Of a stretch of 47,620 nucleotides of DNA, positions 1 through 8,072 are shown piece by piece. The DNA is from Chryseobacterium gleum (GTDB lineage: Bacteria; Bacteroidota; Bacteroidia; Flavobacteriales_D; Crocinitomicaceae): positions 1-47,620 of the forward strand of contig CAMDMY010000010.1 of the NCBI GenBank assembly GCA_945902775.1. The letters are read 5' to 3'. How positions within the stretch are numbered: position 1 is the first letter of the stretch; each line of letters opens with the position of its first letter. The notes beneath the pieces were generated by a model that saw only the letters and a list, made by a program, of their open reading frames with translations, had not been told where the DNA came from and did not search any database. The translations under genes were made by a program, and so were the position numbers.

Positions 1-73
1 CTGTTTGAGCATAAGAATTCAGGCTAATTAGCGCTACTAAAGGTAATATTAAGTACGTAAAAAGTTTATTCAT
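1..73 (-). CDS. Partial secreted protein (N-terminal signal peptide only)
   Basis: An ATG at 73-71 on the minus strand opens a frame that runs off the left edge. The 24 visible residues form a textbook Sec signal peptide: MNK, a hydrophobic core (LFTYLILPLVALISL) and an NSYA-Q cleavage context. Nothing of the mature protein is visible, so no function can be given. The ORF is real on the strength of the signal peptide; the gene is divergent from nothing, the next gene on the right being a minus-strand gene more than 330 nt away. Confidence 0.7.
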   Translation of the reverse strand, partial: MNKLFTYLILPLVALISLNSYAQT

Positions 74-408
74 GATAACAGTATTATTAAATATAACGGA
101 TAAATATAAAAACAATATTTCTTATAGAAGGTAATTTTAAAAAAAGTAATCTTAATTTGAATGTTAAACTAATGTAAAAATAGAAATAATCAAATCTTAA
201 CAATTAACTTAATCAATTGAAAAACTGAGTATTAAAAATCAGGAGGCGAATTAATATTGGATACTTTATTAAAATTCATTTTTTTAGTTTTAGTGAATGA
301 AAATAAATCATTCATTATTCGATTTATGACAAACCTACAAATCTTTTTTTCAAAAAAATAATTTTAAATCTATTGTTGATTAAAGTGTCATTATTTGTAT
401 GTGAAATG
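74..408. other. Intergenic region, nothing identified
   Basis: AT-rich stretch of 335 nt between the start of the partial secreted protein and the end of the GGGP synthase gene. It presumably holds the promoter of the left-edge gene, but I see no convincing TAnnTTTG box, RNA gene, hairpin with T-run, or small ORF with coding character. Confidence 0.5.
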
Positions 409-1149
409 TTAATTCTTAGTTAAATTATAAGAATGAATATCTAATAAAAAATCGATATTTTCTTCTATATGATTACCTATTACTATTACATTAACTCCTT
501 TTTTTGTTAATATTTCAATTTGTTCAATGGTGCGAATTCCACCTCCTACGATTATAGGTGTGTCTAAAAATTGGACTTCTTTAATAATTTTAGGATTTAC
601 AGAAAATTCTGCTCCACTACCCGCATCAAAATAAATTATTTTTTTTCCTTGCAAAACTCCAGCAGTTGCAGTATTCTTAATAATTGAAATTTGATCTCTA
701 GGTATTGGAATGGTCTGACTTACATAAGCAACAGAAGATTGAGTCCCACCGTCAATTAAAATATATGCCGTAGGTAAAACTTCTAAATCCATCTCATACA
801 CCTCTAATGCTGTTTGAACATGGTGACCAATTAAAAAATCTGGATTCCTTCCTGAAAGGAGGCTCAAATATAAAATAGCATCTGCCTTTTCTGATATTTG
901 ATGTGAAGCTCCAGGAAAAATAACTAAAGGAAGATTTGAATGTGATTTAATAAAATCGATCGTTTTATCGAACTCATTTTTAGTTACCGTACTTCCACCT
1001 ATAAATAAATAGTCAACTTTTGAGAACTCAGCTTTTTTTAAAATTTCTTTTAAGTTCAAAATAGTTGAACATTTTTCAGGATCAATCAATAAGGCAATCT
1101 GTCCTTTTTTAGAAATTAGCTTTTCGAAAATTTTATTAGTGTTTTTCAA
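409..1149 (-). CDS. Geranylgeranylglyceryl phosphate synthase family protein (group II, PcrB-like)
   Basis: TIM-barrel prenyltransferase of 246 aa that joins a polyprenyl diphosphate to sn-glycerol-1-phosphate. Family motifs are present in order: LLIDPEK (about 20-26), GGSTVT (51-56), FPGASHQIS, ILIDGGTQSS, FDAGSGAE and IIVGGGIRT near the C-terminus, which build the phosphate-binding end of the barrel. Flavobacterial homologues form a distinct group of GGGP synthases; the lipid product in bacteria is not established from sequence. The start is TTG: upstream in frame there is only a stop (TAG at 1170-1168) and no ATG, and the next Met is far inside the barrel. It overlaps the end of the upstream phosphopantetheinyl transferase gene by 14 nt, so the two are probably translationally coupled. 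Confidence 0.9.
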   Translation of the reverse strand: MKNTNKIFEKLISKKGQIALLIDPEKCSTILNLKEILKKAEFSKVDYLFIGGSTVTKNEFDKTIDFIKSHSNLPLVIFPGASHQISEKADAILYLSLLSGRNPDFLIGHHVQTALEVYEMDLEVLPTAYILIDGGTQSSVAYVSQTIPIPRDQISIIKNTATAGVLQGKKIIYFDAGSGAEFSVNPKIIKEVQFLDTPIIVGGGIRTIEQIEILTKKGVNVIVIGNHIEENIDFLLDIHSYNLTKN

Positions 1150-1759
1150 GTGCAGAAGTATTAATTGCTATCATCCTGTTTTGGTATTCAAATATATTCA
1201 AATCTGTCTTCAAATAAGCATCTTTATCAAGAATTTTTCCTTCCCAAAGTTGATCAGACTTTTTATTTAAAAATAATTCTGTCCTGAAATTTATTCCATT
1301 TCTTCCAGACACTTTGTAAAGCGCCTCTTTAGCCGTCCATACTTTTGTCAATTCAGCAATAGATTCAGTATCAATGAATTTTAATTCTTCTAAAGATAAA
1401 AATTTATGTTTAATGTTAAGAATTTTAGGACGAACAACTTCTATATCTAATCCTAATTTAAACTTTTCACTCACGGCAATTCCAACCGTATTTAATGTGT
1501 GGCTAATTGAAATGTATCCTTCTCCTTTTATATATGGTGCTCCAACCGAATCATAATGGATGTGTTCAAAACCTACTACTTCGTGACGTAATATTCTTGA
1601 AGCAACAAACTCTCTTTTTCTGTGAAGATTTGAAAATGACATGTAGCGTTCAATTTCAATTTCAGTTAACTTGTCTAAAAAATCAGATGGTTCAAAATCA
1701 TTAAAATCCATTAGATGAACTTTAACGTTTCCAAAATCAAAATCATTTCTTATAAACAT
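1136..1759 (-). CDS. 4'-phosphopantetheinyl transferase superfamily protein (Sfp-like)
   Basis: Transfers the phosphopantetheine arm of CoA to carrier-protein serines. The Sfp-type fingerprint is clear: SISHT (the His of the family), GLDIEVVRP (Mg-binding acidic residues) and FxxxE...KVWTAKEALYK (catalytic Glu/Lys). About 207 aa, a two-subdomain Sfp-type length rather than the short AcpS form. I place the start at ATG 1759; a TTG nine nt further upstream would add three residues. A TAAATTTG -7 box ends only 6 nt before this ATG, supporting this start and suggesting a near-leaderless mRNA. First gene of a two-gene unit with the GGGP synthase downstream. Confidence 0.88.
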   Translation of the reverse strand: MFIRNDFDFGNVKVHLMDFNDFEPSDFLDKLTEIEIERYMSFSNLHRKREFVASRILRHEVVGFEHIHYDSVGAPYIKGEGYISISHTLNTVGIAVSEKFKLGLDIEVVRPKILNIKHKFLSLEELKFIDTESIAELTKVWTAKEALYKVSGRNGINFRTELFLNKKSDQLWEGKILDKDAYLKTDLNIFEYQNRMIAINTSALEKH

Positions 1760-1765
1760 TGTATC

Positions 1766-1773
1766 CAAATTTA
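1766..1773 (-). promoter_or_regulatory. Predicted -7 promoter box (TAAATTTG) of the phosphopantetheinyl transferase gene
   Basis: Exact match to the Bacteroidota -7 consensus TAnnTTTG on the minus strand, ending 6 nt before the ATG at 1759. A TTG-containing segment lies upstream but not at an ideal spacing, so the -33 element is uncertain. Confidence 0.5.
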
Positions 1774-1901
1774 TCGCAAAATAAGCAAGAAAGTCTTGAG
1801 TAATAACGAAATATTTATGTTAACTTAATATTTTTTATTAAATTTCACAAAACAACTAATATTTATTAAATTTACACACGAAAAAAGAAACATAAGATAG
1901 A

Positions 1902-2642
1902 ATGAAAATACTAGTTTGTATCAGTAAATCGCCAGACACAACTTCAAAAATTGCTTTCACTGAAGGTAATACGAAATTTGATGAAAACGGTGTCCAATAC
2001 ATTGTGAATCCATATGATGAGTGGTATGCACTTGTAAGAGCGTTAGAATTAAAAGAAACTTTAGGAGGAAATGTAACGATTATCACTGTTGGAACAGCAG
2101 GAGATGATGCAATTATCCGTAAAGCATTGGCCATTGGTGCTGATGATGCTGTAAGAATTGACGCTGATGCAACTGATGCTTATTTTACAGCAAGTCAAAT
2201 TGCTTCATATGCAAAAGAAAATGGTTTCGATATCGTTTTAACTGGAAAAGAAACTATTAACTATAATGGTTCTCAAGTTGGAGGAATGATTGCTGAAGAA
2301 TTAGATTTACCTTTCATTTCTTTAGCTACTAAATTAGATATCAATGGAACTACTGCGACATTAGAAAAAGAAATCGTTGGTGGTGTTCAAGTTGTTGAAG
2401 TTGAAATTCCATTTGTAGCTTCTTGCGCAAAAGGGATGGCTGAACAAAGAATTCCAAATATGAGAGGTATTATGGCTGCAAGAACAAAACCACTGACGGT
2501 TATTCCTGCAAATGGAGCGAATGCACTAACTAAATTTACTTCATACACTACACCTGCTGCAAAAACAGCTTGTAAAATGATTGATCCAGCAAATATGGAT
2601 GAATTAGTTGCTTTGTTACATAATGAAGCTAAAGTTATTTAA
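1902..2642 (+). CDS. etfB: Electron transfer flavoprotein subunit beta
   Basis: Small ETF subunit (246 aa) that binds AMP and, with EtfA, shuttles electrons from acyl-CoA and related dehydrogenases to ETF:quinone oxidoreductase. Family features: MKILVCISKSPDT N-terminus, IVNPYDEWYAL, the nucleotide-binding region with GADDAVRID and VLTGKETINYNGSQVGGMIAEELDLPF, and the C-terminal EtfB signature region around VEVEIPFVASCAKGMAEQRIPNMRGIMAA. Followed 15 nt later by etfA in the same orientation, the usual operon order. A weak TAAATTTA sequence lies about 28 nt upstream of the ATG. Confidence 0.97.
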   Translation: MKILVCISKSPDTTSKIAFTEGNTKFDENGVQYIVNPYDEWYALVRALELKETLGGNVTIITVGTAGDDAIIRKALAIGADDAVRIDADATDAYFTASQIASYAKENGFDIVLTGKETINYNGSQVGGMIAEELDLPFISLATKLDINGTTATLEKEIVGGVQVVEVEIPFVASCAKGMAEQRIPNMRGIMAARTKPLTVIPANGANALTKFTSYTTPAAKTACKMIDPANMDELVALLHNEAKVI

Positions 2643-2657
2643 TTTAAATTTTAGAAA

Positions 2658-3608
2658 ATGTCTACATTAGTATATATCACAAGTAGTAATGGAATTGGAA
2701 AGAGTGCTTTCGAAGCTGTTACATACGCGAAAAAAATTGGAGATGAAGTTGTTGTTTTAACGACAGGTACTGCTGATTTTTCTAAACTTTCTGTTTTAGG
2801 AGAATATGGTGCAACTAAAGTAATTGTTGATAAATCTGTAACAACAAATGATGCTCAACAAGTTACAAGGGTAATTGCAACTGCCGTTGAAGCTACTGGA
2901 GCAAATACTATAATTTTCTCTCACGATATTAATGCAAAAGCAATTGCTCCTCGTTTATCAGTAAGATTGAAAGCAGGTTTAGTTGCTGGCGCTACAAGTT
3001 TACCAACTTCAGATGGTGGTTTTACTTGTTCAGTAAATGTTTTTTCTGGAAAAGCTTTCGGAAATGTAAATGTTCAAACGGAAAAGAAAATCATTTCTTT
3101 ATTACCTAATAGTATTCAACCTGAAGTTTCTGGTGCTGCTTGTTTAGTAGAAGATTTCAATGGTAATGCTGGTGAATCTAGAGTGAAAGTTTTATCTACA
3201 AAAAAACCAGAAGGTGAAATTCCATTGCCTGAAGCTGAATTAGTTGTTTCTGCTGGTAGAGGGATGAAAGGTCCTGAAAATTGGGGGATTGTTGAAGATT
3301 TAGCAAAAGTTTTAGGGGCTGCTACAGCTTGTTCTCGTCCAGTTGCTGATATTGGTTGGAGACCTCATCACGAACACGTTGGTCAAACAGGTGTAGCAAT
3401 TCGTCCAAATTTATATATTGCTGCTGGTATTTCTGGTGCAATTCAGCATTTAGCTGGAGTAAATGGATCCAAAGTTATTGTTGCTATCAATACTGATGCT
3501 GAAGCTCCATTTTTCAAAGCTGCTGATTATGGCGTTTTAGGGGATGTATTCGAAGTTTTACCTCGTTTAACTGAAGCTTTAAAAAAATTCAAAGCATCAA
3601 ACAATTAA
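2658..3608 (+). CDS. etfA: Electron transfer flavoprotein subunit alpha
   Basis: Large ETF subunit (316 aa). The C-terminal FAD-binding domain is unmistakable: VVSAGRGMKGPENW, then CSRPVADIGW, the GQTG phosphate loop (HVGQTGVAI), LYIAAGISGAIQHLAG and VIVAINTDAEAPFFKAADYGVLGD, residues about 195-305. The N-terminal half has the Rossmann-like domain that pairs with EtfB. Length is normal for the family. Second gene of the etfBA unit; a strong hairpin follows the stop, so transcription probably ends there. Confidence 0.97.
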   Translation: MSTLVYITSSNGIGKSAFEAVTYAKKIGDEVVVLTTGTADFSKLSVLGEYGATKVIVDKSVTTNDAQQVTRVIATAVEATGANTIIFSHDINAKAIAPRLSVRLKAGLVAGATSLPTSDGGFTCSVNVFSGKAFGNVNVQTEKKIISLLPNSIQPEVSGAACLVEDFNGNAGESRVKVLSTKKPEGEIPLPEAELVVSAGRGMKGPENWGIVEDLAKVLGAATACSRPVADIGWRPHHEHVGQTGVAIRPNLYIAAGISGAIQHLAGVNGSKVIVAINTDAEAPFFKAADYGVLGDVFEVLPRLTEALKKFKASNN

Positions 3609-3651
3609 TAATTTAGAAATAAATATTATTTTTACAACGATAGAAGTATAC

Positions 3652-3685
3652 AATTAAGGAAGCACTATTGCTTCCTTAATTATTT
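3652..3685 (+). terminator. Intrinsic terminator after etfBA
   Basis: A perfect 12-bp stem, AATTAAGGAAGC (3652-3663) with GCTTCCTTAATT (3670-3681), a 6-nt loop and a short T-rich tail (ATTTTACTT). It separates etfA from the next gene. Confidence 0.75.
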
Positions 3686-3715
3686 TACTTCAATTCCAAC
3701 GCGTTAATCAAGGGA

Positions 3716-4312
3716 ATGGAAAAAGTAAAATTAGAAATAATCGGCTTATCTTATAGCCAAACACAATCTGGAGCTTATGCTTTAGTATTGGCTGAGGCTG
3801 GTGGAAAAAGAAGGCTTCCGATTATAATCGGTGGATTTGAAGCTCAAGCAATTGCTATTGAATTGGAAAAAATGACGCCTACTAGACCTCTAACCCATGA
3901 TTTATTTAAAAGCTTTGCACAATCTTTCGACATTGAAGTTAAAGAAGTAATTATTTATAACTTAGTTGAAGGTATTTTTTATTCAAAATTAATTTGTGAA
4001 AGAGACGGTCAGGTAACAGAAATTGATGCTAGAACTTCGGATGCTATTGCTATTGGAGTTCGATTTAATTGCCCCGTTTATACTTTTGAATCTATTCTAA
4101 CAACTGCTGGAATTATACTTGAAGATGGAGAAAAAGAAGATAGTCTAAACTTGTTAGAAGATGAAAATTCAGAAGACGAGATTGAAGTTGAAGAAAGTCC
4201 TGAAAATTTAACTGTTCAAGAATTAGAAAATCAATTAAATGATGCGATTGAAAATGAGGACTATGAATTGGCTTCAAGATTAAGAGATTTGATCAATAAA
4301 AAGACTTCTTAA
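3716..4312 (+). CDS. Bifunctional nuclease family protein (DUF151) with C-terminal UVR motif
   Basis: 198 aa. Residues about 1-130 match the DUF151/BFN fold (KLEIIGLSYSQTQSGAYALVLAE, RLPIIIGGFEAQAIAIELE, RPLTHDLF, ARTSDAIAIGVRFNCPVY), a family credited with RNase/DNase activity in some members. An acidic linker (about 135-160) leads to a UvrB/UvrC-type helical hairpin (LENQLNDAIENEDYELASRLRDLI, given here only as a motif region about 166-194), usually a protein-protein interaction element. This fusion is common in Bacteroidota. Follows the etf terminator, so it probably has its own promoter; 52 nt separate it from the LuxE-like gene. The exact substrate is unknown. Confidence 0.87.
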   Translation: MEKVKLEIIGLSYSQTQSGAYALVLAEAGGKRRLPIIIGGFEAQAIAIELEKMTPTRPLTHDLFKSFAQSFDIEVKEVIIYNLVEGIFYSKLICERDGQVTEIDARTSDAIAIGVRFNCPVYTFESILTTAGIILEDGEKEDSLNLLEDENSEDEIEVEESPENLTVQELENQLNDAIENEDYELASRLRDLINKKTS

Positions 4313-4364
4313 TTCTCTATTCAAATTTAATATTCTGATTTAACATTATACTGTCCTTTTAATT

Positions 4365-5336
4365 ATGATACAGTTAGAAAATCAGATTTTTACTATTTCT
4401 TCAAAAGAAGATTTTAGCAATACTGCCCTTGAAGTTTATCGATTTCAAAAAAAAAATTGTAAAGTTTATCGAGAATACTTAACTATTTTAAATCATCCTG
4501 AACCAAAAACAATAAAAGAAATTCCTTTTCTTCCTATCTCTTTTTTTAAAACTCATACCATCATAAACGATTATCTACCAGTAAAATTTGATTTTTTAAG
4601 TAGCGGTACTACTGATATGATTAGAAGTAAACATTCTGTTCAGGTGCCAAATTTATATGAAAGGGCGTTTAATAAAATTTATGATGAATTCATTGGGAGT
4701 CCAAACAATCAAGTAATATTAGCATTGTTACCAAATTACATCGAACAAGGAAATTCTAGTTTAGTGTATATGGTCGATCATTTAATTAAGCGAAGTAATT
4801 CTCCCTTATCAGGTTTTTTCTTAGAAGATTATCAAAAATTGATTTCAAATTATACAGCAGCAATTGAAGATGGTAAAAAGGTTGTTCTTTTTGGTGTCTC
4901 ATATGCTTTATTAGATTTAGCAGAATCAAACATTGAATTCTCAAATGCTCAGATAATTGAAACTGGCGGAATGAAAGGTCGAAGAAAAGAAATGACCAAA
5001 GAAGAGTTACATAAAATACTGAAAAAAGGTCTGAATTGTGAGACTATATCATCTGAATATGGTATGACTGAATTATTTTCTCAATCTTATAGTGATAAAG
5101 ATGGATTATTTGAAATCCCTAAGACAATGGAGATCTTAATTCGTGAAACAAACGATCCTTTTTATTATCTTGACGATGGAAAAACAGGAGGTATAAATGT
5201 GATTGACCTTGCAAATTTATATAGTTGTAGTTTTATTGCAACGCAAGATTTAGGTCAGAGAATAGGAAATCAATTCAAGTTAATGGGTAGATTTGATAAT
5301 TCAGACATTAGGGGTTGTAATTTAATGTTGGAATAG
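4365..5336 (+). CDS. LuxE-like acyl-protein synthetase (adenylating, ANL-type)
   Basis: 323 aa. Resembles the LuxE/phenylacetate-CoA-ligase-like family that adenylates carboxylic acids: FLSSGTTD (residues 78-84) resembles the ANL phosphate loop, EYGMTE (231-236) is the conserved aromatic/Thr-Glu motif, and ATQDLGQRIG plus MGRFDNSDIRG give the hinge region. LuxE in luminous bacteria supplies activated fatty acid to a reductase, but no luxCDAB genes are nearby, and stand-alone members are common in Bacteroidota with unknown substrate. The SSGTTD ending in Asp rather than Gly is a small deviation. The stop codon is followed at once by a TTGAGG-type hexamer array. Confidence 0.8.
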   Translation: MIQLENQIFTISSKEDFSNTALEVYRFQKKNCKVYREYLTILNHPEPKTIKEIPFLPISFFKTHTIINDYLPVKFDFLSSGTTDMIRSKHSVQVPNLYERAFNKIYDEFIGSPNNQVILALLPNYIEQGNSSLVYMVDHLIKRSNSPLSGFFLEDYQKLISNYTAAIEDGKKVVLFGVSYALLDLAESNIEFSNAQIIETGGMKGRRKEMTKEELHKILKKGLNCETISSEYGMTELFSQSYSDKDGLFEIPKTMEILIRETNDPFYYLDDGKTGGINVIDLANLYSCSFIATQDLGQRIGNQFKLMGRFDNSDIRGCNLMLE

Positions 5337-5338
5337 GA

Positions 5339-5386
5339 TTTAGGTTGAGGTTAAGGTTGAGGTTGAGGTTGAGGTTTAGAATTAGG
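5339..5386 (+). repeat. TTGAGG hexamer array (8 in-phase units)
   Basis: Starts 3 nt after the stop codon of the LuxE-like gene. Eight consecutive hexamers in register: TTTAGG, TTGAGG, TTAAGG, three TTGAGG, TTTAGA, ATTAGG. No C occurs on this strand in the whole array, and six GG pairs are spaced exactly 6 nt apart. Related arrays lie at 36361 and 38265, both also on the sense strand just after a stop codon. Confidence 0.9.
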
Positions 5387-5407
5387 GCGATTAACAATTA
5401 AAATAAA

Positions 5408-5800
5408 ATGACATTACAAACAATTATAATATTATTATCAATAGGACTTTTTGCAGGAATACTGAGTGGATTTGTTGGTGTAGGTGGAGGGGTAATTATT
5501 GTGCCTGCATTGGTTTTTTTCTTAGGATTGACACAACATCAAGCTCAAGGGACTTCCTTATTTATTTTATTACTTCCTGTAGGTATTTTAGCTGTAATGA
5601 ATTATTCTAAAACTGCAAATATTAACTGGTCATACGGAATTGTAATTGCACTTGCATTTATTGTTGGTGGATTTTTAGGTTCTAAACTATCTTTAAAACT
5701 TTCTCCATCAGTTGTAAAACTAGCTTTCGGAGTAATTATGGCTTTCGTTTCTTTTAAATTAATTCTTTCAGGGTATAATTCTATTTCTAATGGAAAATAA
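5408..5800 (+). CDS. Half-size TauE/SafE family membrane transporter
   Basis: 130 aa with four predicted hydrophobic segments (about 6-28, 40-62, 73-95, 103-122). The first carries the family's glycine-rich motif GFVGVGGGVIIVPAL followed by HQAQGTSLF. Full-length TauE/SafE exporters have two such halves (about 250 aa); this one is a single half and would have to dimerise. Family members move sulfonates, sulfite or organic anions; the substrate here is unknown. Its last 11 nt overlap the start of the M20 amidohydrolase gene, so the two are probably translationally coupled. Confidence 0.85.
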   Translation: MTLQTIIILLSIGLFAGILSGFVGVGGGVIIVPALVFFLGLTQHQAQGTSLFILLLPVGILAVMNYSKTANINWSYGIVIALAFIVGGFLGSKLSLKLSPSVVKLAFGVIMAFVSFKLILSGYNSISNGK

Positions 5801-6977
5801 TATTACAAGTACTATCCGAAATAAATCGGAACTTCTTTTTGAAAAAGTAAAAGGGTATAGAGAATTTATGCACAAATATCCTGAACTTTCTTATCAAGAG
5901 CACAAAACGATGGCTTTTGTATCTGAAACATTAACAAAATTAGGTATTGAACATACTACAAATGTTGGAGATACGGGTGTTGTCGCTATAATTAGAGGAA
6001 AAAACCATTCGAAAGAAGATGAATGCATAGGTTTAAGATCTGATTTAGACGCACTGCCAATACAAGAAGAAAACGACACTTCTTATGCGTCTACAGTTCA
6101 GGGAGTTATGCACGCTTGTGGTCACGATGTACATACTTCTATTCTTTTAGGTGTAGCAGAGATATTGAATGATTTAAGAGATGAGCTACCTCAACCTGTT
6201 AAATTAATTTTTCAACCTGGTGAAGAAAAAAATCCAGGTGGTGCGACATTAATGTTAAGAGATGGGGTTTTACAAAATCCTAAAGTTAAAGAGATGTATG
6301 CATTGCACGTTTTTCCAGATATGGAAACTGGCAAAGTTGGATTTAGAGAAGGTTTGTATATGGCCTCGTGTGATGAAATTTATGTTACTATTCATGGGAA
6401 AGGTGGGCATGGAGCAACACCTGATAAAACTATTGATCCAATTACAATTGGTGCAAACATTATTACATCCATACAACAAATTGTAAGTAGAAAATGTGAC
6501 CCTACCGTTCCTTGTGTATTATCGTTTGGCCACTTTGAAGGTATAGGAGCTTCCAACGTTATACCTTCAAAAGTAATATTAAAAGGTACATTCAGAACAA
6601 TGAATGAAAAATGGAGAAAAGAAGCTTGGGAATTAATTAAATCACATATTATTTTAACTGCTCAAGCGAATGGAGGAACTGCTGAAGTTGAAATTAGTGA
6701 AGGTTATCCTTATTTAGAAAATAATCCTAAAATCACTTCTATCTTGAAAGAAAAAGCAAAATCCTTTTTGGGTGATTCCTTAGTAGAAGATTTACCTATA
6801 AGAATGACTTCTGAAGATTTCGCTTTTTATTCTCAAGAAATTCCTGTTTGCTTCTTTAGACTTGGTGTAAGAAATGAAGCCAAAGGAATTATTCACGGCG
6901 TTCACAATTCAAAATTTGATATTGATCCTGAAGCGCTTAAAATTGGTATACAAGTAATGTGTTTAGCAGCTTTCTAG
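5790..6977 (+). CDS. M20 family metallopeptidase / amidohydrolase
   Basis: 395 aa, normal for the M20D (IAA-amino-acid hydrolase / N-acyl-amino-acid amidohydrolase, carboxypeptidase) family. Metal ligands and catalytic residues lie in the expected motifs: MHACGHDVHTS, FQPGEEKNPGGA, LHVFPDMETG, GKGGHGATPD (lid-domain His), MTSEDFAFY and IHGVHNSKFDID. Acts in the cytosol as judged by the absence of a signal peptide. The start ATG lies inside the end of the TauE/SafE gene (11-nt overlap). Its stop is one nt from the stop of the convergent DAHP synthase gene, with no room for a terminator between them. Substrate uncertain. Confidence 0.9.
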   Translation: MENNITSTIRNKSELLFEKVKGYREFMHKYPELSYQEHKTMAFVSETLTKLGIEHTTNVGDTGVVAIIRGKNHSKEDECIGLRSDLDALPIQEENDTSYASTVQGVMHACGHDVHTSILLGVAEILNDLRDELPQPVKLIFQPGEEKNPGGATLMLRDGVLQNPKVKEMYALHVFPDMETGKVGFREGLYMASCDEIYVTIHGKGGHGATPDKTIDPITIGANIITSIQQIVSRKCDPTVPCVLSFGHFEGIGASNVIPSKVILKGTFRTMNEKWRKEAWELIKSHIILTAQANGGTAEVEISEGYPYLENNPKITSILKEKAKSFLGDSLVEDLPIRMTSEDFAFYSQEIPVCFFRLGVRNEAKGIIHGVHNSKFDIDPEALKIGIQVMCLAAF

Positions 6978-6978
6978 A

Positions 6979-8061
6979 TTATTTTACATTATTTTGAACT
7001 CTAATACTCTCAATATGAACTGCTTCCATATATGATTTCACAAACGTTTCTCCCAAATCTAATTTTTTAGACTTTTGAACCATTCTTTCTAAAATTTCAT
7101 TCCATCGGTTAGATTGTAGAACTGTAATATCATTTTCAATTTTAATTTCTCCAATTTTTCTAGCTACTTTCATTCTATTAGAAATCAAAGCTAAAAGTTC
7201 GTCATCGTAACAATCGATTTGAGTTCTCAAGTGATTCAATTCATCAACAAAATCTTTTTTACCTGTTGAAATAGTTTTAAGAACCATTGCATCTAATAAT
7301 TCAACCAATTGATTAGGAGTAACTTGCTGCTCTTTATCTGTCAAAGCTATACTTGGATCACAATGAGATTCAATAATTAATCCGTTATATGCTAAATCAA
7401 TACTTTTTTGAGAAATTTCTAAAAGCGTTTCTTTTTTACCGCAGATATGAGAAGGGTCACAAATCATTGGCATATCAGGGAATAAGCGTTTCATCTCAAT
7501 TGGAATTTGCCACAACGGCGCATTTCTGTATTCTGAATTTCCATAGGATGAAAATCCTCGATGTATCAATCCTATATTTTCAATTCCAACATTTTGAAGT
7601 CTTTCAATCGCGCCGATCCATAATTTAATATCTGGATTAATTGGATTTTTAATCAAAACAGTTGTATTTGTACCTTTCAAAGCATCCGCAATATTTTGTA
7701 TACTGAAAGGATTAACAGTAGTTCTTGCACCAATCCATAAAATATCTGTATCGAAACTCAATGCATCTTCAACGTGTTTACTTGTCGCAACTTCAACTGC
7801 AGTTGGTAATCCTGTTATTTTTTTTGCTTGTAAAAGCCAAGATAATGCTTTTCCTCCTGCTCCTTCAAACCCACCTGGATTTGTTCTTGGTTTCCAAACT
7901 CCTGCTCTTAAAATGTCAACTCTACCTGTTGCTTTTAACTCTAAAGCTGTGCGAAGAACTTGTTCTTCATTTTCAGCACTACAAGGTCCCGAAATGATTA
8001 AATTCTGTTTTTTAATTAAATCTGACATTGCTATATTTTTGATATCTGTTGTTGCTACCAT
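6979..8061 (-). CDS. Bifunctional 3-deoxy-7-phosphoheptulonate synthase / chorismate mutase
   Basis: 360 aa. Residues about 20-260 are a type I-beta (KDO8P-synthase-like) DAHP synthase, which condenses PEP with erythrose-4-phosphate at the entry of the shikimate pathway: SGPCSAE, AGVWKPRTNPGGFEG, WIGARTTVNPF, VLIKNPINPD, HRGFSSY, CDPSHICGKK and ESHCDP (metal ligands Cys, His, Glu, Asp). Residues about 272-355 are an AroQ-type helical chorismate mutase (RTQIDCYDDELLALISNRM, then VARKIGEIK). Such fusions usually make the synthase feedback-sensitive to a mutase ligand. It lies 11 nt downstream of pheA and shares its attenuator, so entry step, chorismate mutase and prephenate dehydratase are controlled together. 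ATG at 8061 chosen; an internal ATG at residue 12 is possible. Confidence 0.95.
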   Translation of the reverse strand: MVATTDIKNIAMSDLIKKQNLIISGPCSAENEEQVLRTALELKATGRVDILRAGVWKPRTNPGGFEGAGGKALSWLLQAKKITGLPTAVEVATSKHVEDALSFDTDILWIGARTTVNPFSIQNIADALKGTNTTVLIKNPINPDIKLWIGAIERLQNVGIENIGLIHRGFSSYGNSEYRNAPLWQIPIEMKRLFPDMPMICDPSHICGKKETLLEISQKSIDLAYNGLIIESHCDPSIALTDKEQQVTPNQLVELLDAMVLKTISTGKKDFVDELNHLRTQIDCYDDELLALISNRMKVARKIGEIKIENDITVLQSNRWNEILERMVQKSKKLDLGETFVKSYMEAVHIESIRVQNNVK

Positions 8062-8072
8062 AATTTCTTTTT

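Noticed and set aside
1856-2134. 92-aa ORF antisense to etfB
   Set aside because: Shadow of a highly conserved gene; no signal or domain.
4365-5336. Part of a lux operon
   Set aside because: The LuxE-like protein has no luxC, luxD, luxA or luxB neighbours; stand-alone members are common.
5339-5386. Hexamer arrays as CRISPR arrays or telomeres
   Set aside because: No spacers between units, no cas genes, and the chromosome is bacterial with internal arrays only; simple in-phase degenerate hexamers.
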